Assembly: GCF_019090165.1 (NCBI RefSeq) | Contig: NZ_JAHRIB010000150.1 | Span: forward strand, 124,001-188,000 | Length of the DNA stretch: 64,000 bases | Source of the DNA: Streptomyces sp. BV286 | GTDB lineage: Bacteria > Actinomycetota > Actinomycetes > Streptomycetales > Streptomycetaceae | Direction of reading: 5' to 3' | Shown: positions 1 to 8,502 of the stretch, in pieces | Numbering within the stretch: position 1 is the stretch's first letter | Layout: each line of letters begins with the position of its first letter | The notes under the pieces: model-generated | The model's input: the letters and a program-made list of their open reading frames with translations, nothing else | The model's database searches: none | Told to the model about the DNA's origin: nothing | Translations under genes and position numbers: made by a program

Positions 1-307
1 CTTCGAGGGCGGTGCGGGTCGGGCCGATCAGGTCGGGATGCTCGTTCCCGCGGAGTCGCTGGCAGTCGCTGTCGAACTGGCAGGGGGGAGAGGCGTGGAT
101 GAAGTCGAACGCGGCGCCGTGTGCGAGGACGAACGCGATCGCATCCGCCTGCACGAACCGGAAGGGGTAGCGCGGCTGCGGGGCGATGTCGACGCCGGTC
201 ACGTCAAAGCCTGCGTCGGCGTAGCCCTTGGCGCCGCCGCCCTGGCAGCAGAACAGGTCCAGCAGGCGCGGCCTGAGGGGTCGTCCGATCGTTACGGGGT
301 GGGTCAT
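1..307 (-). CDS. DNA cytosine methyltransferase, N-terminal part (runs off the left edge)
   Basis: The frame opens with ATG at 305-307 and stays open to the window edge, giving about 102 residues. They contain LLDLFCCQGGGAKGYADAGF, which fits the SAM-binding motif I of C5-cytosine methylases, then VDIAPQPRYPF, and then FIHASPPCQ, which fits the catalytic PCQ motif IV. The gene faces away from an HNH nuclease gene that starts 218 bp away, an arrangement compatible with a restriction-modification pair. A complete but different methylase (32739-33812) sits in element B. The C-terminal motifs are outside the window. Confidence 0.75.
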   Translation of the reverse strand, partial: MTHPVTIGRPLRPRLLDLFCCQGGGAKGYADAGFDVTGVDIAPQPRYPFRFVQADAIAFVLAHGAAFDFIHASPPCQFDSDCQRLRGNEHPDLIGPTRTALE

Positions 308-525
308 CCTGGTTGTCTCCAGTTCTGTGATGGACGGAGACCGGAGCGGGCCGCTGTCTTTGGCGAGAGGTCGGCCTGCTCCGGGCAAGTACCGGTGAGA
401 CGTGGGGGGTTGGGCCGGGATCCTTGGTTCTGCGGCCTGACCGGTTGTCAGTGCGGCCGACTACTGTGTCTGGCCAAACCGGGCGAGCAGGCCCGGGAGG
501 AGAACCAGACAGGGGGCGGGCAGTC

Positions 526-1455
526 ATGGCGACTGCATGGTTTGTGCTGGCGGTCGGCGCAGAGCGCACGCACGGGGGAAACGACGGCTACGACGACGAT
601 CCGGCCCGGCATTACAGCTGGGACAGCACCGTTCCGCAGCACGCCAACTTGGCCGAAGGCGACGTGATCGCCTTGTGGGACAAGAAGAAACTGCTCGGTG
701 CGTCAGTGATCGAGCGGATCGAAACCGGCAGCGAGATCAAAAGCACCTACTACCACCGCAAGTGCAACAAGGCGTCCTTCAAGCCGCTGAAAACAGGCAA
801 TCAGCGGTGGTGGTGCGCTATCTGCCGGGAGCCGTTCAACGATCCGGGCACCCGGACTAAGCCGGTCACGACGTACCGGTCCCACCACCGCAGGGCCTGG
901 CAGGGCCTCAGCGGCATACTCACGGGGGGCCAGGTGCGGGCCCTGTGCGACAAACCGGCATCACAGCACGCCATGCGGCCCGCCCGGTGGGAGAAGGTAC
1001 GCGCGGCCCTGGAAGAAGCCGGCGCGCACCTGCCCGCGGGCGTCACCGACGGAGCCCGCGCCGTCATCCGCGGAGGACACCGCCGCGCCACCGTAGAAGT
1101 CCGCCTTGGACAGGCGCTTTTCCGGAAGCAACTGCTCGAAGAACAAGGCGAAGTGTGCGCGTTCAGCGGCCCTGCCCCCGCCGCCGCACTGGAGGCCGCT
1201 CACCTCTACAGCTTCGCCGAAAGCGGCGAGCACCATGAATACGGCGGCCTGCTGCTGCGCCGCGACCTGCACCGTCTGTTCGACCTGGGCCGCATCACCG
1301 TGGACCCCGACACGGCCACTCTGGACGTCAGTGAGGACGTCCAGGGCTACCCGCTGTACGGACTGCTGCACGGCCAGCCCCTCGCCCGTACCCTGCACCC
1401 GCAACATCGCGTGTGGCTCGGAGCCCACTGGGATATCCACCGTCCGGACAAGTAG
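526..1455 (+). CDS. HNH endonuclease with an N-terminal EVE/PUA-like region
   Basis: The 309-residue protein has a C-terminal HNH_2-type nuclease module: CAFSG, then LEAAHLYSFAESGEHHEYGG, then LRRDLHRLFDLG. The central part carries a Cys pattern (RKCNK, then WWCAICREPF) that could bind zinc. The N-terminus (AWFVLAVG ... HANLAEGDVIALWDKKKL) resembles EVE/PUA-like readers of modified bases, judged by eye only. I chose ATG 526 because it follows a G-rich stretch and starts the conserved part; upstream codons look like leader. The product probably cuts DNA, possibly in a modification-dependent way, and lies divergent to a cytosine methylase. Confidence 0.65.
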   Translation: MATAWFVLAVGAERTHGGNDGYDDDPARHYSWDSTVPQHANLAEGDVIALWDKKKLLGASVIERIETGSEIKSTYYHRKCNKASFKPLKTGNQRWWCAICREPFNDPGTRTKPVTTYRSHHRRAWQGLSGILTGGQVRALCDKPASQHAMRPARWEKVRAALEEAGAHLPAGVTDGARAVIRGGHRRATVEVRLGQALFRKQLLEEQGEVCAFSGPAPAAALEAAHLYSFAESGEHHEYGGLLLRRDLHRLFDLGRITVDPDTATLDVSEDVQGYPLYGLLHGQPLARTLHPQHRVWLGAHWDIHRPDK

Positions 1456-1483
1456 CCGCACGGCATTGCTTCTCGCGGCACCG

Positions 1484-1942
1484 TCAGCCGCGGAAGTGGT
1501 TGTGTTTGATCACGGCCTTGCGGATGTTCACGGTCGTCCCGCCGCTGTGACCGCCGCCGGTGAAGATCTGCACGGCGACCCAGCCGCCGAAGATCACGGC
1601 CGCGAGGGTGATGAGTTGGGTGATGAGCGCGGTGAGCGCGGCGATGAACGTGGTCAGCAGGATCAGTCCGCCGCACACCGCGAGGAACCCGACCCCGCCC
1701 AACGCGACGTTGACCGCTGTACGCGAGACGGCCGGTTTGGCTGCGAGGGGTTCGGGCTGCACGGGGCTGATCGCGTAGCCGGTGACGACCCGCCCGTCGG
1801 GCAGGACGACGCTTGCCACGGACGGGACCGTGGTCAGCTGCATGGGCATGAGCGGCGCGGCTTGCGGGTGGGTGATGGGGGTGGGCTGGTGGACGGTCAC
1901 GGCCCGTTCGGCGGGCAGGTGACCGGGGTGTTCGGGGTGCAT
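1484..1942 (-). CDS. Small membrane protein of the AICE transfer operon
   Basis: A 152-residue protein with a Pro/His-rich N-terminal 70 residues and two hydrophobic helices near residues 80-130 (VGFLAVCGGLILLTTFIAAL and LITQLITLAAVIFGGWVAVQ), then a short basic tail. ATG 1942 is preceded by GGAAGGGA at good spacing. It lies downstream of the FtsK-like gene beyond a repeat-rich 205-bp gap. Its position suggests a role in intramycelial spread (Spd-type), but the family is not recognised. Confidence 0.55.
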   Translation of the reverse strand: MHPEHPGHLPAERAVTVHQPTPITHPQAAPLMPMQLTTVPSVASVVLPDGRVVTGYAISPVQPEPLAAKPAVSRTAVNVALGGVGFLAVCGGLILLTTFIAALTALITQLITLAAVIFGGWVAVQIFTGGGHSGGTTVNIRKAVIKHNHFRG

Positions 1943-1966
1943 GCGGAATCCCTTCCGGCAGTGGGT

Positions 1967-2146
1967 CAGGGAGGTTGCGGCACCCCCTTGGGGGTGCGCT
2001 GTGGAGGGGGTTTCAGGGGTCTGACCTGCGGTGCCTCCCTGCCTCCCTGAACGATCATTTGTGCAGGTCAAGGCAAGGGAGGCGAGTTAGGGAGGGGTTC
2101 AGGGAGTTCTCCCTGCCTCCCTGACCCGCCACCGGTCGACTCCCTG
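1967..2146. repeat. CTCCCTG repeat cluster directly 3' of the translocase gene (candidate clt/TRS of element A)
   Basis: CTCCCTG occurs in direct orientation at 2035, 2043, 2109, 2117 and 2140. Inverted copies (AGGGAG core) occur at 1967, 2075, 2088 and 2100. Three direct copies extend to CCTCCCTG (2034, 2042, 2116). The cluster fills the gap after the stop codon of the FtsK-like gene (2147). Streptomyces TraB proteins recognise 8-bp repeats at a clt locus next to traB, so this is a candidate transfer site. The assignment is inference from position and repetition. Confidence 0.5.
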
Positions 2147-4264
2147 TCACTCGGCGGCGGAAGCGGAACCGTCGGTGTCGCGGTTGGCGAGCGCACGCGC
2201 GAGCCGGTCACGGCTGACGACCATGACTCCGTCGGACTTGTAGGGCTCGGCTCCGGTGCCGTCGAGGACGCGCTTGAGGTCGATGAACGACCAGCCGCCG
2301 TAGGCGTCCGCGTTGAGCGTGCCGAGCCTCGACAGCACGTCCTTCGTGCGCACCCGCTCCGCCGTGCCGACCACCGACGCGATGTCCGCGAGCGGGTCGT
2401 GTTCGGCGCCCCGCTCGATGACGTGCAGGGTGGTGACGCCGTCGCGCATGGCTTTGGCCCGGTCGGCGATGGCGACCGCTTCGTCGTCGTCGATGTAGTG
2501 CGTGCGGATCGTGAGGGACGCCTGTCCGGCGGGAATGGCGATGCCGTCGGACGCGACGACCAGGGTTCCCTTGTCCAGGCCCTGACGGAGCAGGTGCGGT
2601 GCGGCCCCGCCTTCCACGGCCTTGTCCCCGAGCGCCATCTTGGCCTGTGACTCGGTGCCCAGGACCAGGGATGCGCGGGTGTGGGCACCCTCGCGGACCA
2701 GCTTGGGAAGGTTCTGGTCGGTGGGGTCCTGGGTGCCCTCCCACAGCGTCACGTTCACGGCGCGGCCCTGGTTGTGGACCTTGCGGACAGCCATGAAGTA
2801 GCGGGAGGTGGCCTTGGACCCGCCGTAGGGGTTCTTGTCGGCGTCCTTGAGCGGGCACATGAACGCGACCTGCGCCTCGTCCACGATGCCGACCAGCGGC
2901 AGGAACACGGTGCCGGGAGGCGCCTGGAGACGCCGTTCCATCTCCGTGACCAGACCTTCCACCATCTCGGTTGCCTGGATGACGTGCTCATCGGTCGGCC
3001 CCTGGATGAGCAGGGAGGCAAGTCCGTCGAACATGGCCCAGTCGCCGGCGCCCTTCAGGTCGGCGATCCGGAACTCAACCGACTTGTCGAGTGCGAGCCA
3101 CAGGGCGAGTGCGCGCAGGGCGGCGGTCTTGCCCTGGTTGGACAAGCCCGTGATCAACAGGTGTCGCTGGTAGACGCTCAGCGCGGCGGCGTCCCCACGC
3201 AAATCCTGCCCCCAGGGTGCGCGGCCCTTGGCGTAGTCGGCCGTCATCGTCTCGTCCGTGACCAGCGGCGACGGACCGATCGGCTCATCCAGCGCCCCGG
3301 AATCGGCTACCCACAGCCGGACCGTGCGCGCGGCCTGGGGGATGTTGATGAACACCTCGTGCTCATGCCTGGTCAGGTTCTCCGCGAGCTTGCGCCGCCG
3401 GTTCTGCACCTCGATCGTCGACACCCCCGAGGGCAGCGTCACGTCGACTTCCACGCCGCATCCAGCAATCCGGATCGGACCCAGCATCGACGCGCCGGCA
3501 TCCCCCATGTCCTTGATGGCGTTGCGCAGAGCGGGCACTCCGAGGTCGCGCAGGGCCTTGACCACAATCGAGGGGGTGATCGGTTCGCCCTCGCCGTTGC
3601 GGACGTTGTCGGGCATCGACCATGCCGGGGCGGCCTGCTGCTTGCTGCCGACCGCCCACAGCGCGAGCAGCGCGAGGAACGGACCGATCGTCAGCGCCGG
3701 TCCCCAGACGACCTGAACGATGGTGATCAGCAGGTTGATGAAGTCGACCACGGCCATCAAAGGCGTGACGACGTGCGTGACGTCCTTCGTCGCAATCGCC
3801 ATCACGATGCCGAGGGCGACCAGCGAACCGATCCCCATCCCCGTCCCGACCAGCACACCCTTGGCCGCGTCGATCGGGGAGGTGAGCAGGTCCATACGGC
3901 GGCGGTGCCGCGCGTCACGGAAGCGCTGCCCACGCTCCTCCCACTCCGCTGCCACCTCGTAGTTGCCCTGCGCTTCGGCCGCACGCAGCAGGCGTTCGTA
4001 GCGGGCGGCGGTGCGCCCGTCCCAGGCCCGGCGGGCCGCAATCCGTGCTCCGCCGGCGATGTAGAGGCTGTGGCGGGCGAGTGCCCGGGCGCCGGTCTTG
4101 GTGCGGTCGTGGGTGATCGCGTTCTTCACGGCGCGGCCGGAGCGCACCCACAGCGGCACCACGGGAGAGGCCGGCGGGTCGGGGACCACCGTCAGTGTGG
4201 TCACGGACGCGACCGGGGCAGGGGGATTGGTGTCTTCGCGCAGGTCAATGACGTTCTCGGACAT
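2147..4264 (-). CDS. FtsK/SpoIIIE-type conjugal DNA translocase (TraB-like)
   Basis: A 705-residue protein with a soluble basic N-terminus, two or three hydrophobic segments at roughly residues 135-215, and an ATPase domain with Walker A near residue 375 (LITGLSNQGKTAALRAL) and Walker B (LVGIVDEAQ). The last 80 residues look like a winged helix (KDVLSRLGTLNADAYGGWSF). Streptomyces TraB proteins are single hexameric pumps that move double-stranded DNA between hyphae, and the C-terminal winged helix reads short repeats. Here repeats lie directly after the stop codon. It should be the transfer pump of element A. Sequence similarity to the element B translocase is low. Confidence 0.85.
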   Translation of the reverse strand: MSENVIDLREDTNPPAPVASVTTLTVVPDPPASPVVPLWVRSGRAVKNAITHDRTKTGARALARHSLYIAGGARIAARRAWDGRTAARYERLLRAAEAQGNYEVAAEWEERGQRFRDARHRRRMDLLTSPIDAAKGVLVGTGMGIGSLVALGIVMAIATKDVTHVVTPLMAVVDFINLLITIVQVVWGPALTIGPFLALLALWAVGSKQQAAPAWSMPDNVRNGEGEPITPSIVVKALRDLGVPALRNAIKDMGDAGASMLGPIRIAGCGVEVDVTLPSGVSTIEVQNRRRKLAENLTRHEHEVFINIPQAARTVRLWVADSGALDEPIGPSPLVTDETMTADYAKGRAPWGQDLRGDAAALSVYQRHLLITGLSNQGKTAALRALALWLALDKSVEFRIADLKGAGDWAMFDGLASLLIQGPTDEHVIQATEMVEGLVTEMERRLQAPPGTVFLPLVGIVDEAQVAFMCPLKDADKNPYGGSKATSRYFMAVRKVHNQGRAVNVTLWEGTQDPTDQNLPKLVREGAHTRASLVLGTESQAKMALGDKAVEGGAAPHLLRQGLDKGTLVVASDGIAIPAGQASLTIRTHYIDDDEAVAIADRAKAMRDGVTTLHVIERGAEHDPLADIASVVGTAERVRTKDVLSRLGTLNADAYGGWSFIDLKRVLDGTGAEPYKSDGVMVVSRDRLARALANRDTDGSASAAE

Positions 4265-4359
4265 GCTTGAGGTCTCCTCGACTCCCCCAGGTCCGGGGGC
4301 GGTAAGGGCAAAGGGCTGTGGGGTGGGCCGCCCCGGGCTGTGAGGCGCGGGGCGGCGGG

Positions 4360-4914
4360 TCAGGCAGCGGCGGCGGGAACGATCTGGCGGGCGAGGTGCT
4401 CCTTGCCGTGCGCTTCGCGTTCGTCCTGCTCAAGCAGGTGCAGGAACTCGCGGGCCTGTCGGCGGGACTGGCGCTCGATACCCAGGGCGTCGCGCTTGTC
4501 GCGCACGAGCCGCTCGACGACGTCCTTGCGGCTGAACTGCATGGCGTGCACGAGTTCGTGGACGAGGGTCACGGCGAACTCGCCCTCGTCGCGGTGCTTG
4601 TCGGCGATGACCAGCACCAACGCGCTCCCGTCGGGGCGTGGGATGGCGCAGGCGAGGGCGCCGCGGGCTGTCCACTTCGCCTCGCGCTCGGCCTTGGAGG
4701 CCGCTTTGCGGTCGGTGGTGCCGACCAGGGCCAGCGTGGCGGCGGCGGTCAGTTCGGCCATGCCCCGTTCGGTGGTCAGGGTGACCTCAACGTCGGGCAT
4801 CCGGCCGGGCACGGCCCGGTTGACGATGCGTACGGCTTCGGTGGTGAGGCGTTTGGCGGTGCGGAGGGTGGCGCCGTATCCGGGGAGTTTGTGCGTGCTC
4901 ACGGTGATCTTCAC
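4360..4914 (-). CDS. Putative zinc metalloprotein with HExxH motif
   Basis: A 184-residue protein with VTLVHELVHAMQF near residue 130, an HExxH zinc site as found in SprT-like and other metallopeptidases, followed by a charged helical C-terminus ending in poly-Ala. GTG 4914 was chosen because it starts the conserved part (VKITVSTHKLPGYG) and has a GGAG about 9 bases upstream. It lies in the transfer operon between the RRQRL zinc protein and the translocase. There is no signal peptide, so it should be cytoplasmic. Its role in transfer is unknown, and element B has no counterpart. Confidence 0.55.
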   Translation of the reverse strand: MKITVSTHKLPGYGATLRTAKRLTTEAVRIVNRAVPGRMPDVEVTLTTERGMAELTAAATLALVGTTDRKAASKAEREAKWTARGALACAIPRPDGSALVLVIADKHRDEGEFAVTLVHELVHAMQFSRKDVVERLVRDKRDALGIERQSRRQAREFLHLLEQDEREAHGKEHLARQIVPAAAA

Positions 4915-4942
4915 ACGTGTCTCCGTCTCGGATGTCCGCAGG

Positions 4943-5317
4943 TCAGGAGGGGAGGTGGGCGAGGCAGGTGCCGCACATGCCGAGCGAGGTCGGGATGCAG
5001 TACCCGGCGTCCAACTGGCAGCGCGGGCAGGTGCGGCGGGCGAGCATCGCCAACGCGAGCGCACCCCACTTCCGCGACGTCATCGGCCGCACGGGCTTGG
5101 CCAGGTCCTCGCGGTACAGGTAGGCGACACGGACCGTGCCGCGCCGCCGGTTGACCCGCATGACCTGCGCCTGTATCGGCTGACCCCCCGGACGCAGCCC
5201 TCGCGCCCGCAACTGCCGGCGCGAAGCCAGTCCATCGGGGGCGAGGCGCCACGGGTAGGTGGGGACGCCGTGGCGGGCGCCGGTGGGGTCGAAGCACTGG
5301 GCGTAGATGCCGGGCAT
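4943..5317 (-). CDS. RRQRL-motif zinc-binding protein (AICE family)
   Basis: A 124-residue protein closely similar over its full length to the 38559-38942 product of element B. Both share CFDPTGARHG, the SRRQLRARGLRPGGQP-type motif, FREDLAKPVRPMTSRKWGAL-type wording, and a C-terminal cysteine array (RTCPRCxxDxGYCIPTSxGxCGxC) that should hold zinc. ATG 5317 overlaps the SpdB stop (ATGA), which fixes the start and implies translational coupling. This family is typical of Streptomyces mobile elements. Its molecular role is unknown, but conservation in both transfer operons argues it matters for transfer or spread. Confidence 0.75.
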   Translation of the reverse strand: MPGIYAQCFDPTGARHGVPTYPWRLAPDGLASRRQLRARGLRPGGQPIQAQVMRVNRRRGTVRVAYLYREDLAKPVRPMTSRKWGALALAMLARRTCPRCQLDAGYCIPTSLGMCGTCLAHLPS

Positions 5318-6180
5318 CAGGCGACCATGCGCTTCCACGCCGCCCTCAGGCGGACCTCGGATGCGGAGTGGCCGGCGGCGCGGAAGCGCACGGCCATCTC
5401 CCGGTACGACAGGGCGGGCGACTCGCTGTGCCGGATCTCATCGACCAGCGCATCCAGCGCCGCATCGGTGAGGGCGGGTGCCGCTTCCAGCCGGAACGCA
5501 GCAACCGGCTCCAACGGGCCCCACACCGGGAGCTCCCAGAGGGGCGTGACGTCGGGCGTGACCCGGCTCGTCACGCTGGTCAGGGCCCTGCCGGTGTCCT
5601 CGCCCTCACGCGCTGCTTCCAGCGTCGACCAGGCCCGCGACAGACTCTGCGCGGTCTTGGCCTGGACGCGGGCGACGCGGGCGCCGGCCTCGGTCACGGC
5701 CGTCAACCGCGTCTCCTCCGTGGCCGCCTCAGAACGCAACCGGGCGCGGGCCACGGCCGCTTCATCGCGGGCCTCCTGCTGGATACCGCGGATCGCCCCG
5801 AGGGCGTTGGGGGTGAGGGCGGTGCGCTCCCACAGTCCGTGGACCAGCCAGAGCGCTTTGGCTGCGATGGGCAGCCAGGCCACGGCCAGCCACGCACCCG
5901 GGTTGTCCTCGCTCGTGAGGGCGTGGGCGATCAGAACCCCGGTCGCGACCAGACCGAAGGACCAGCCGACGGCGGTCACGGCGTTGCTCTGGTCGCCCTG
6001 CGCGGCTAGGCGGCGTTCGTAGGCGAGGGTGGCGAGCCATCCGCCGTCGATGCCGAGACCGACGATGAGGGCGACGGGCCACGGCATCGCCCCGCCGAGC
6101 CACATCACCACCACGGCCAGGGTCAGGACCATGGACACGGCCGTCATCGCGACGGCGGGAAGAACGGTCTTGGCCTTCAT
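5317..6180 (-). CDS. spdB: SpdB-like spread protein (DUF2637-type membrane protein)
   Basis: A 287-residue protein with four hydrophobic helices in the first 125 residues (from AVAMTAVSMVLTLAVVVMWL to LAVAWLPIAAKALWLVHGLW), then a charged coiled-coil-like stretch (IQQEARDEAAVARARLRSEA) and a C-terminal helical domain. This is the layout of Streptomyces SpdB proteins, which help plasmid DNA spread across septa inside the recipient mycelium. ATG 6180 overlaps the upstream stop (ATGA). It matches the 38958-39848 protein of element B in architecture and position rather than in close sequence. Confidence 0.7.
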   Translation of the reverse strand: MKAKTVLPAVAMTAVSMVLTLAVVVMWLGGAMPWPVALIVGLGIDGGWLATLAYERRLAAQGDQSNAVTAVGWSFGLVATGVLIAHALTSEDNPGAWLAVAWLPIAAKALWLVHGLWERTALTPNALGAIRGIQQEARDEAAVARARLRSEAATEETRLTAVTEAGARVARVQAKTAQSLSRAWSTLEAAREGEDTGRALTSVTSRVTPDVTPLWELPVWGPLEPVAAFRLEAAPALTDAALDALVDEIRHSESPALSYREMAVRFRAAGHSASEVRLRAAWKRMVA

Positions 6181-6371
6181 GCCGCACCGCCCCGCAGCCG
6201 TCGGCCGTGCAGCAGCCACCCGGCGACCTGGAGGGTCCCGCCGGCCGCGATGACGAGCCGCCAAGCCTGCTCGTTTGTCACGAGCAGGCCCACGGTCGCG
6301 GCCATCATGACCAGCGCACCCACCACGATCAGGAACAGGGCGAAGCCCTGGGGGGACGAGGTGGTGTTCAT
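6177..6371 (-). CDS. Small two-helix membrane protein
   Basis: A 64-residue protein made almost entirely of two hydrophobic segments (FALFLIVVGALVMMAATVGL and a second around residues 38-54) with a basic RRLRG end. Both ends overlap neighbours by 4 bases (ATGA), so it is translated as part of the transfer operon. The function is unknown; the position fits a small Spd-type accessory protein. Confidence 0.6.
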   Translation of the reverse strand: MNTTSSPQGFALFLIVVGALVMMAATVGLLVTNEQAWRLVIAAGGTLQVAGWLLHGRRLRGGAA

Positions 6372-6814
6372 GCCGCACCTCCCGCCGCGAGCAGCGCGGC
6401 GAGGATGAGCAGCACGCCGCCGGCGCAGGTCAGGTCGACCGCGCGCTTCAGGCCGGTGAACTTGGCGAGCGCGATGCGGGACAGACCTGCAATGTCCGCC
6501 GCCTTGTCGGTGGCCAGGACGCTGGTGATCTCCTCAGCGGTGAGCGTCGCCCACAGCGGGAAGCCGTGCCGGCCGCCCAGGTTGGGGCGCACCGACCGCA
6601 GCAGCAGACCCGCCGCCGCAACCAGCAGCCCCATCCCGAGACCGCCCGCCACGGCGGCGGGAGCGGTGAGGGGGACGTCTTCGGCGACCGTCCACGAACC
6701 GGCGAGCACCGCGCCGACGAACGCCAACAACAGACCGGTCTTGGTGTCGGTCCGCGCAATCTCCGCCTTCACCTCGGCGTGCGCGGCACTCAGGTTCAGC
6801 TCCGGGGTACTCAC
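6368..6814 (-). CDS. Pycsar effector-like TM protein (DUF5706-type)
   Basis: A 148-residue membrane protein. An N-terminal helix with AEVKAEIARTDTKTGLLLAF leads into two hydrophobic segments, then a soluble linker with RPNLGGRHGFPLW, and a last hydrophobic helix (LTCAGGVLLILAALLAAGG). The (A/T)DTK and RPN signatures are those of the Pycsar TM effector family. No nucleotide cyclase gene is adjacent, and the gene is embedded in a transfer operon (GTG start overlapping the upstream stop as GTGA). It may therefore act in transfer or entry exclusion rather than abortive infection. The family assignment is by recognition only. Confidence 0.6.
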   Translation of the reverse strand: MSTPELNLSAAHAEVKAEIARTDTKTGLLLAFVGAVLAGSWTVAEDVPLTAPAAVAGGLGMGLLVAAAGLLLRSVRPNLGGRHGFPLWATLTAEEITSVLATDKAADIAGLSRIALAKFTGLKRAVDLTCAGGVLLILAALLAAGGAA

Positions 6815-7077
6815 GCGCCCACCCCCGGAATGCGCATCGTGGCCAGGTTCGCCGCCGCGAGGCGAGCGGCCAACACCTTGCGGCGGGCCCGCCGGATACG
6901 CCGCGTGTCCACCTCGTTCGGCGTCCGGTCAAGCGCGATGATCTGCGCGTCCAGCAACTCAACTTCCGCCCGGATCACGGGCATCTCGTACGCGATCGCG
7001 TCCAGCTCCGCGAACGTCGGCTCACGGTCGAACCCGTCGGCGGTAACAACCGCCTGATCAGTACCGATGTGCTTCAT
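6811..7077 (-). CDS. Small conserved AICE protein, first gene of the transfer operon (DUF6284-like)
   Basis: An 88-residue, helical, charged protein (PTFAELDAIAYEMPVIRAEV, then a basic RRIRRARRKVLAARLA stretch) resembling the small DUF6284-type proteins of Streptomyces elements. ATG 7077 is preceded by GGAGATCACGACCC, and the same leader precedes the first gene of the element B operon (40482), whose product also begins MKxI. It is therefore the operon's first gene. The function is unknown. Confidence 0.6.
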   Translation of the reverse strand: MKHIGTDQAVVTADGFDREPTFAELDAIAYEMPVIRAEVELLDAQIIALDRTPNEVDTRRIRRARRKVLAARLAAANLATMRIPGVGA

Positions 7078-7654
7078 GGGTCGTGATCTCCCTAGACAGG
7101 TGGAACGGCCCGAAGCGGCGTCCGGGGTGCAACCCGGACGCCGCGTGCCGTTGGAGTCGTTACCGGCTCCCCACGCCCTCATCCGTACGGCCACCGCAGC
7201 AAGCGGGGTCGGACGGATGAGAGAGGCAACCGACGCAGCGTGAGCCGCCGCGAGGCTGATGAGTGGACCGGGGTTACCGCACGGACGCCGTCGGCCGGTC
7301 CATCACGGCGACGCCCAAAGCATTCGTTGACGCACGAGAACTCCCGAAGATCGAAGGGACAGGAACCAGCACTGCAAGGGGGACTCACGTCCCCACACGC
7401 CGGCCGTTGCTCGCGGTCACCGGGCCACCTCGCCAGTACGGGTCGAAACCCTGTTCCATCTGGCCTTTAGCGGGATTGCAGCGTCCCCGCCCTCTGCATT
7501 CGTGCACGTCAAACAGCTACAACCGGCTCTTCCCCAGGCTGCCTAGGGGGGGTTGCCGTGCTGCTTGTTAGGTACCGTAGGCAAGCCAGGGGCTGCGCGC
7601 AACCCCCTCTCGCGATACAGTTCGCTAGCCCCCCTAGGCGAGGATTGGATACCT
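7078..7654. promoter_or_regulatory. Divergent control region of element A
   Basis: This 577-bp gap separates the leftward transfer operon from the rightward HTH gene. Next to the operon is a perfect 12-bp stem (7115-7126 with 7133-7144) in the 5' leader. A hairpin of different sequence occupies the same place in element B. Two CCTAGG sites lie at 7542-7547 and 7633-7638, the second within CCTAGGCGAGG just before the HTH gene; element B has the same pair. I see no convincing reading frame here. Confidence 0.5.
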
Positions 7655-8500
7655 GTGGACGACGACATGAAGCGCGTCTCTGAAATCGCGGTCCCGGTCG
7701 ACCGGGCCAAGGCAGCGATTGACCTGATGGCGACCTATCAGGGATGGGTTCTGGAGCTCTCTCGAATCCGCCGCGAGGCCATCGAGGAGGCGCAGGCGTC
7801 CGGCATGACCCAGGCCGAGATCGCGAAGAAACTCGGCGTGAGTCGCGGGCGGGTCGGGCAGCTCGCATCGGCCGGTCCGCCCCCCGAGAGGGCGTTCTTC
7901 GGCACGGGCCTCGTGACCGTGTCCCTCGGCGGCAAGTACGAGGCAGGCAAGAGCCCCGAGCAGAATCCGAGTGCAGTGGTGGTGAGGGAAGACCTCGACA
8001 ACTTCGAGCACCTGCGCAAGTTGCTGGCGGGCATGAAGCTGGAGGCTCAGTACGAAGTGATCCCGCCATCCGGGATCGTCAACCTGAACCGCGAAGACCA
8101 CGTGGTCATTTGCGGTCCACGGCTGTCGCCCATCGTCGCTCAGGTGCTGGAAGGGGACGACAACCTGCGGTTTGAGAAGGACCGAGCCTGGCACCTAGTG
8201 GACCAGAAGGCCAAGAAGGAATATCGGTCCCCGATGGACGAGACCGGCTCAGCTGAGGACTTCGGATACCTCGGGCGGCTCCCACGGCTGGACGGTCGCG
8301 GGACGTTCCTCTACATCGCCGGTATCCACGCCATCGGCGCGAATGGGGTGGTGCACTACTTGGAGAACAACCTCGCCGAGCTGTACCGGGAGACTCGCAC
8401 TCGCCGCTTCTCCACCCTTATTTCCTGCCGATACGACCCCGAGACACTCGATGTGCTGGAGAGTCGTCGAGTCACCCCGCTGTACCGACACGAGAGCTGA
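7655..8500 (+). CDS. HTH regulator/sensor protein paired with a PP2C-like protein
   Basis: A 281-residue protein. Residues about 20-75 form a sigma-like helix-turn-helix (ASGMTQAEIAKKLGVSRGRV), and the remaining 200 residues form an alpha/beta domain with NREDHVVICGPRLSPIVAQV, an Asp/Arg-rich segment and FLYIAGIHAIGANGVVHYLE. The latter resembles a nucleotide or small-molecule sensor, but I do not recognise the family. GTG 7655 was preferred over ATG 7667 because a GGCGAGGA stretch lies about 10 bases before it. It is followed after 2 bp by a PP2C-like gene, so the two are co-transcribed. Confidence 0.6.
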   Translation: MDDDMKRVSEIAVPVDRAKAAIDLMATYQGWVLELSRIRREAIEEAQASGMTQAEIAKKLGVSRGRVGQLASAGPPPERAFFGTGLVTVSLGGKYEAGKSPEQNPSAVVVREDLDNFEHLRKLLAGMKLEAQYEVIPPSGIVNLNREDHVVICGPRLSPIVAQVLEGDDNLRFEKDRAWHLVDQKAKKEYRSPMDETGSAEDFGYLGRLPRLDGRGTFLYIAGIHAIGANGVVHYLENNLAELYRETRTRRFSTLISCRYDPETLDVLESRRVTPLYRHES

Positions 8501-8502
8501 GT

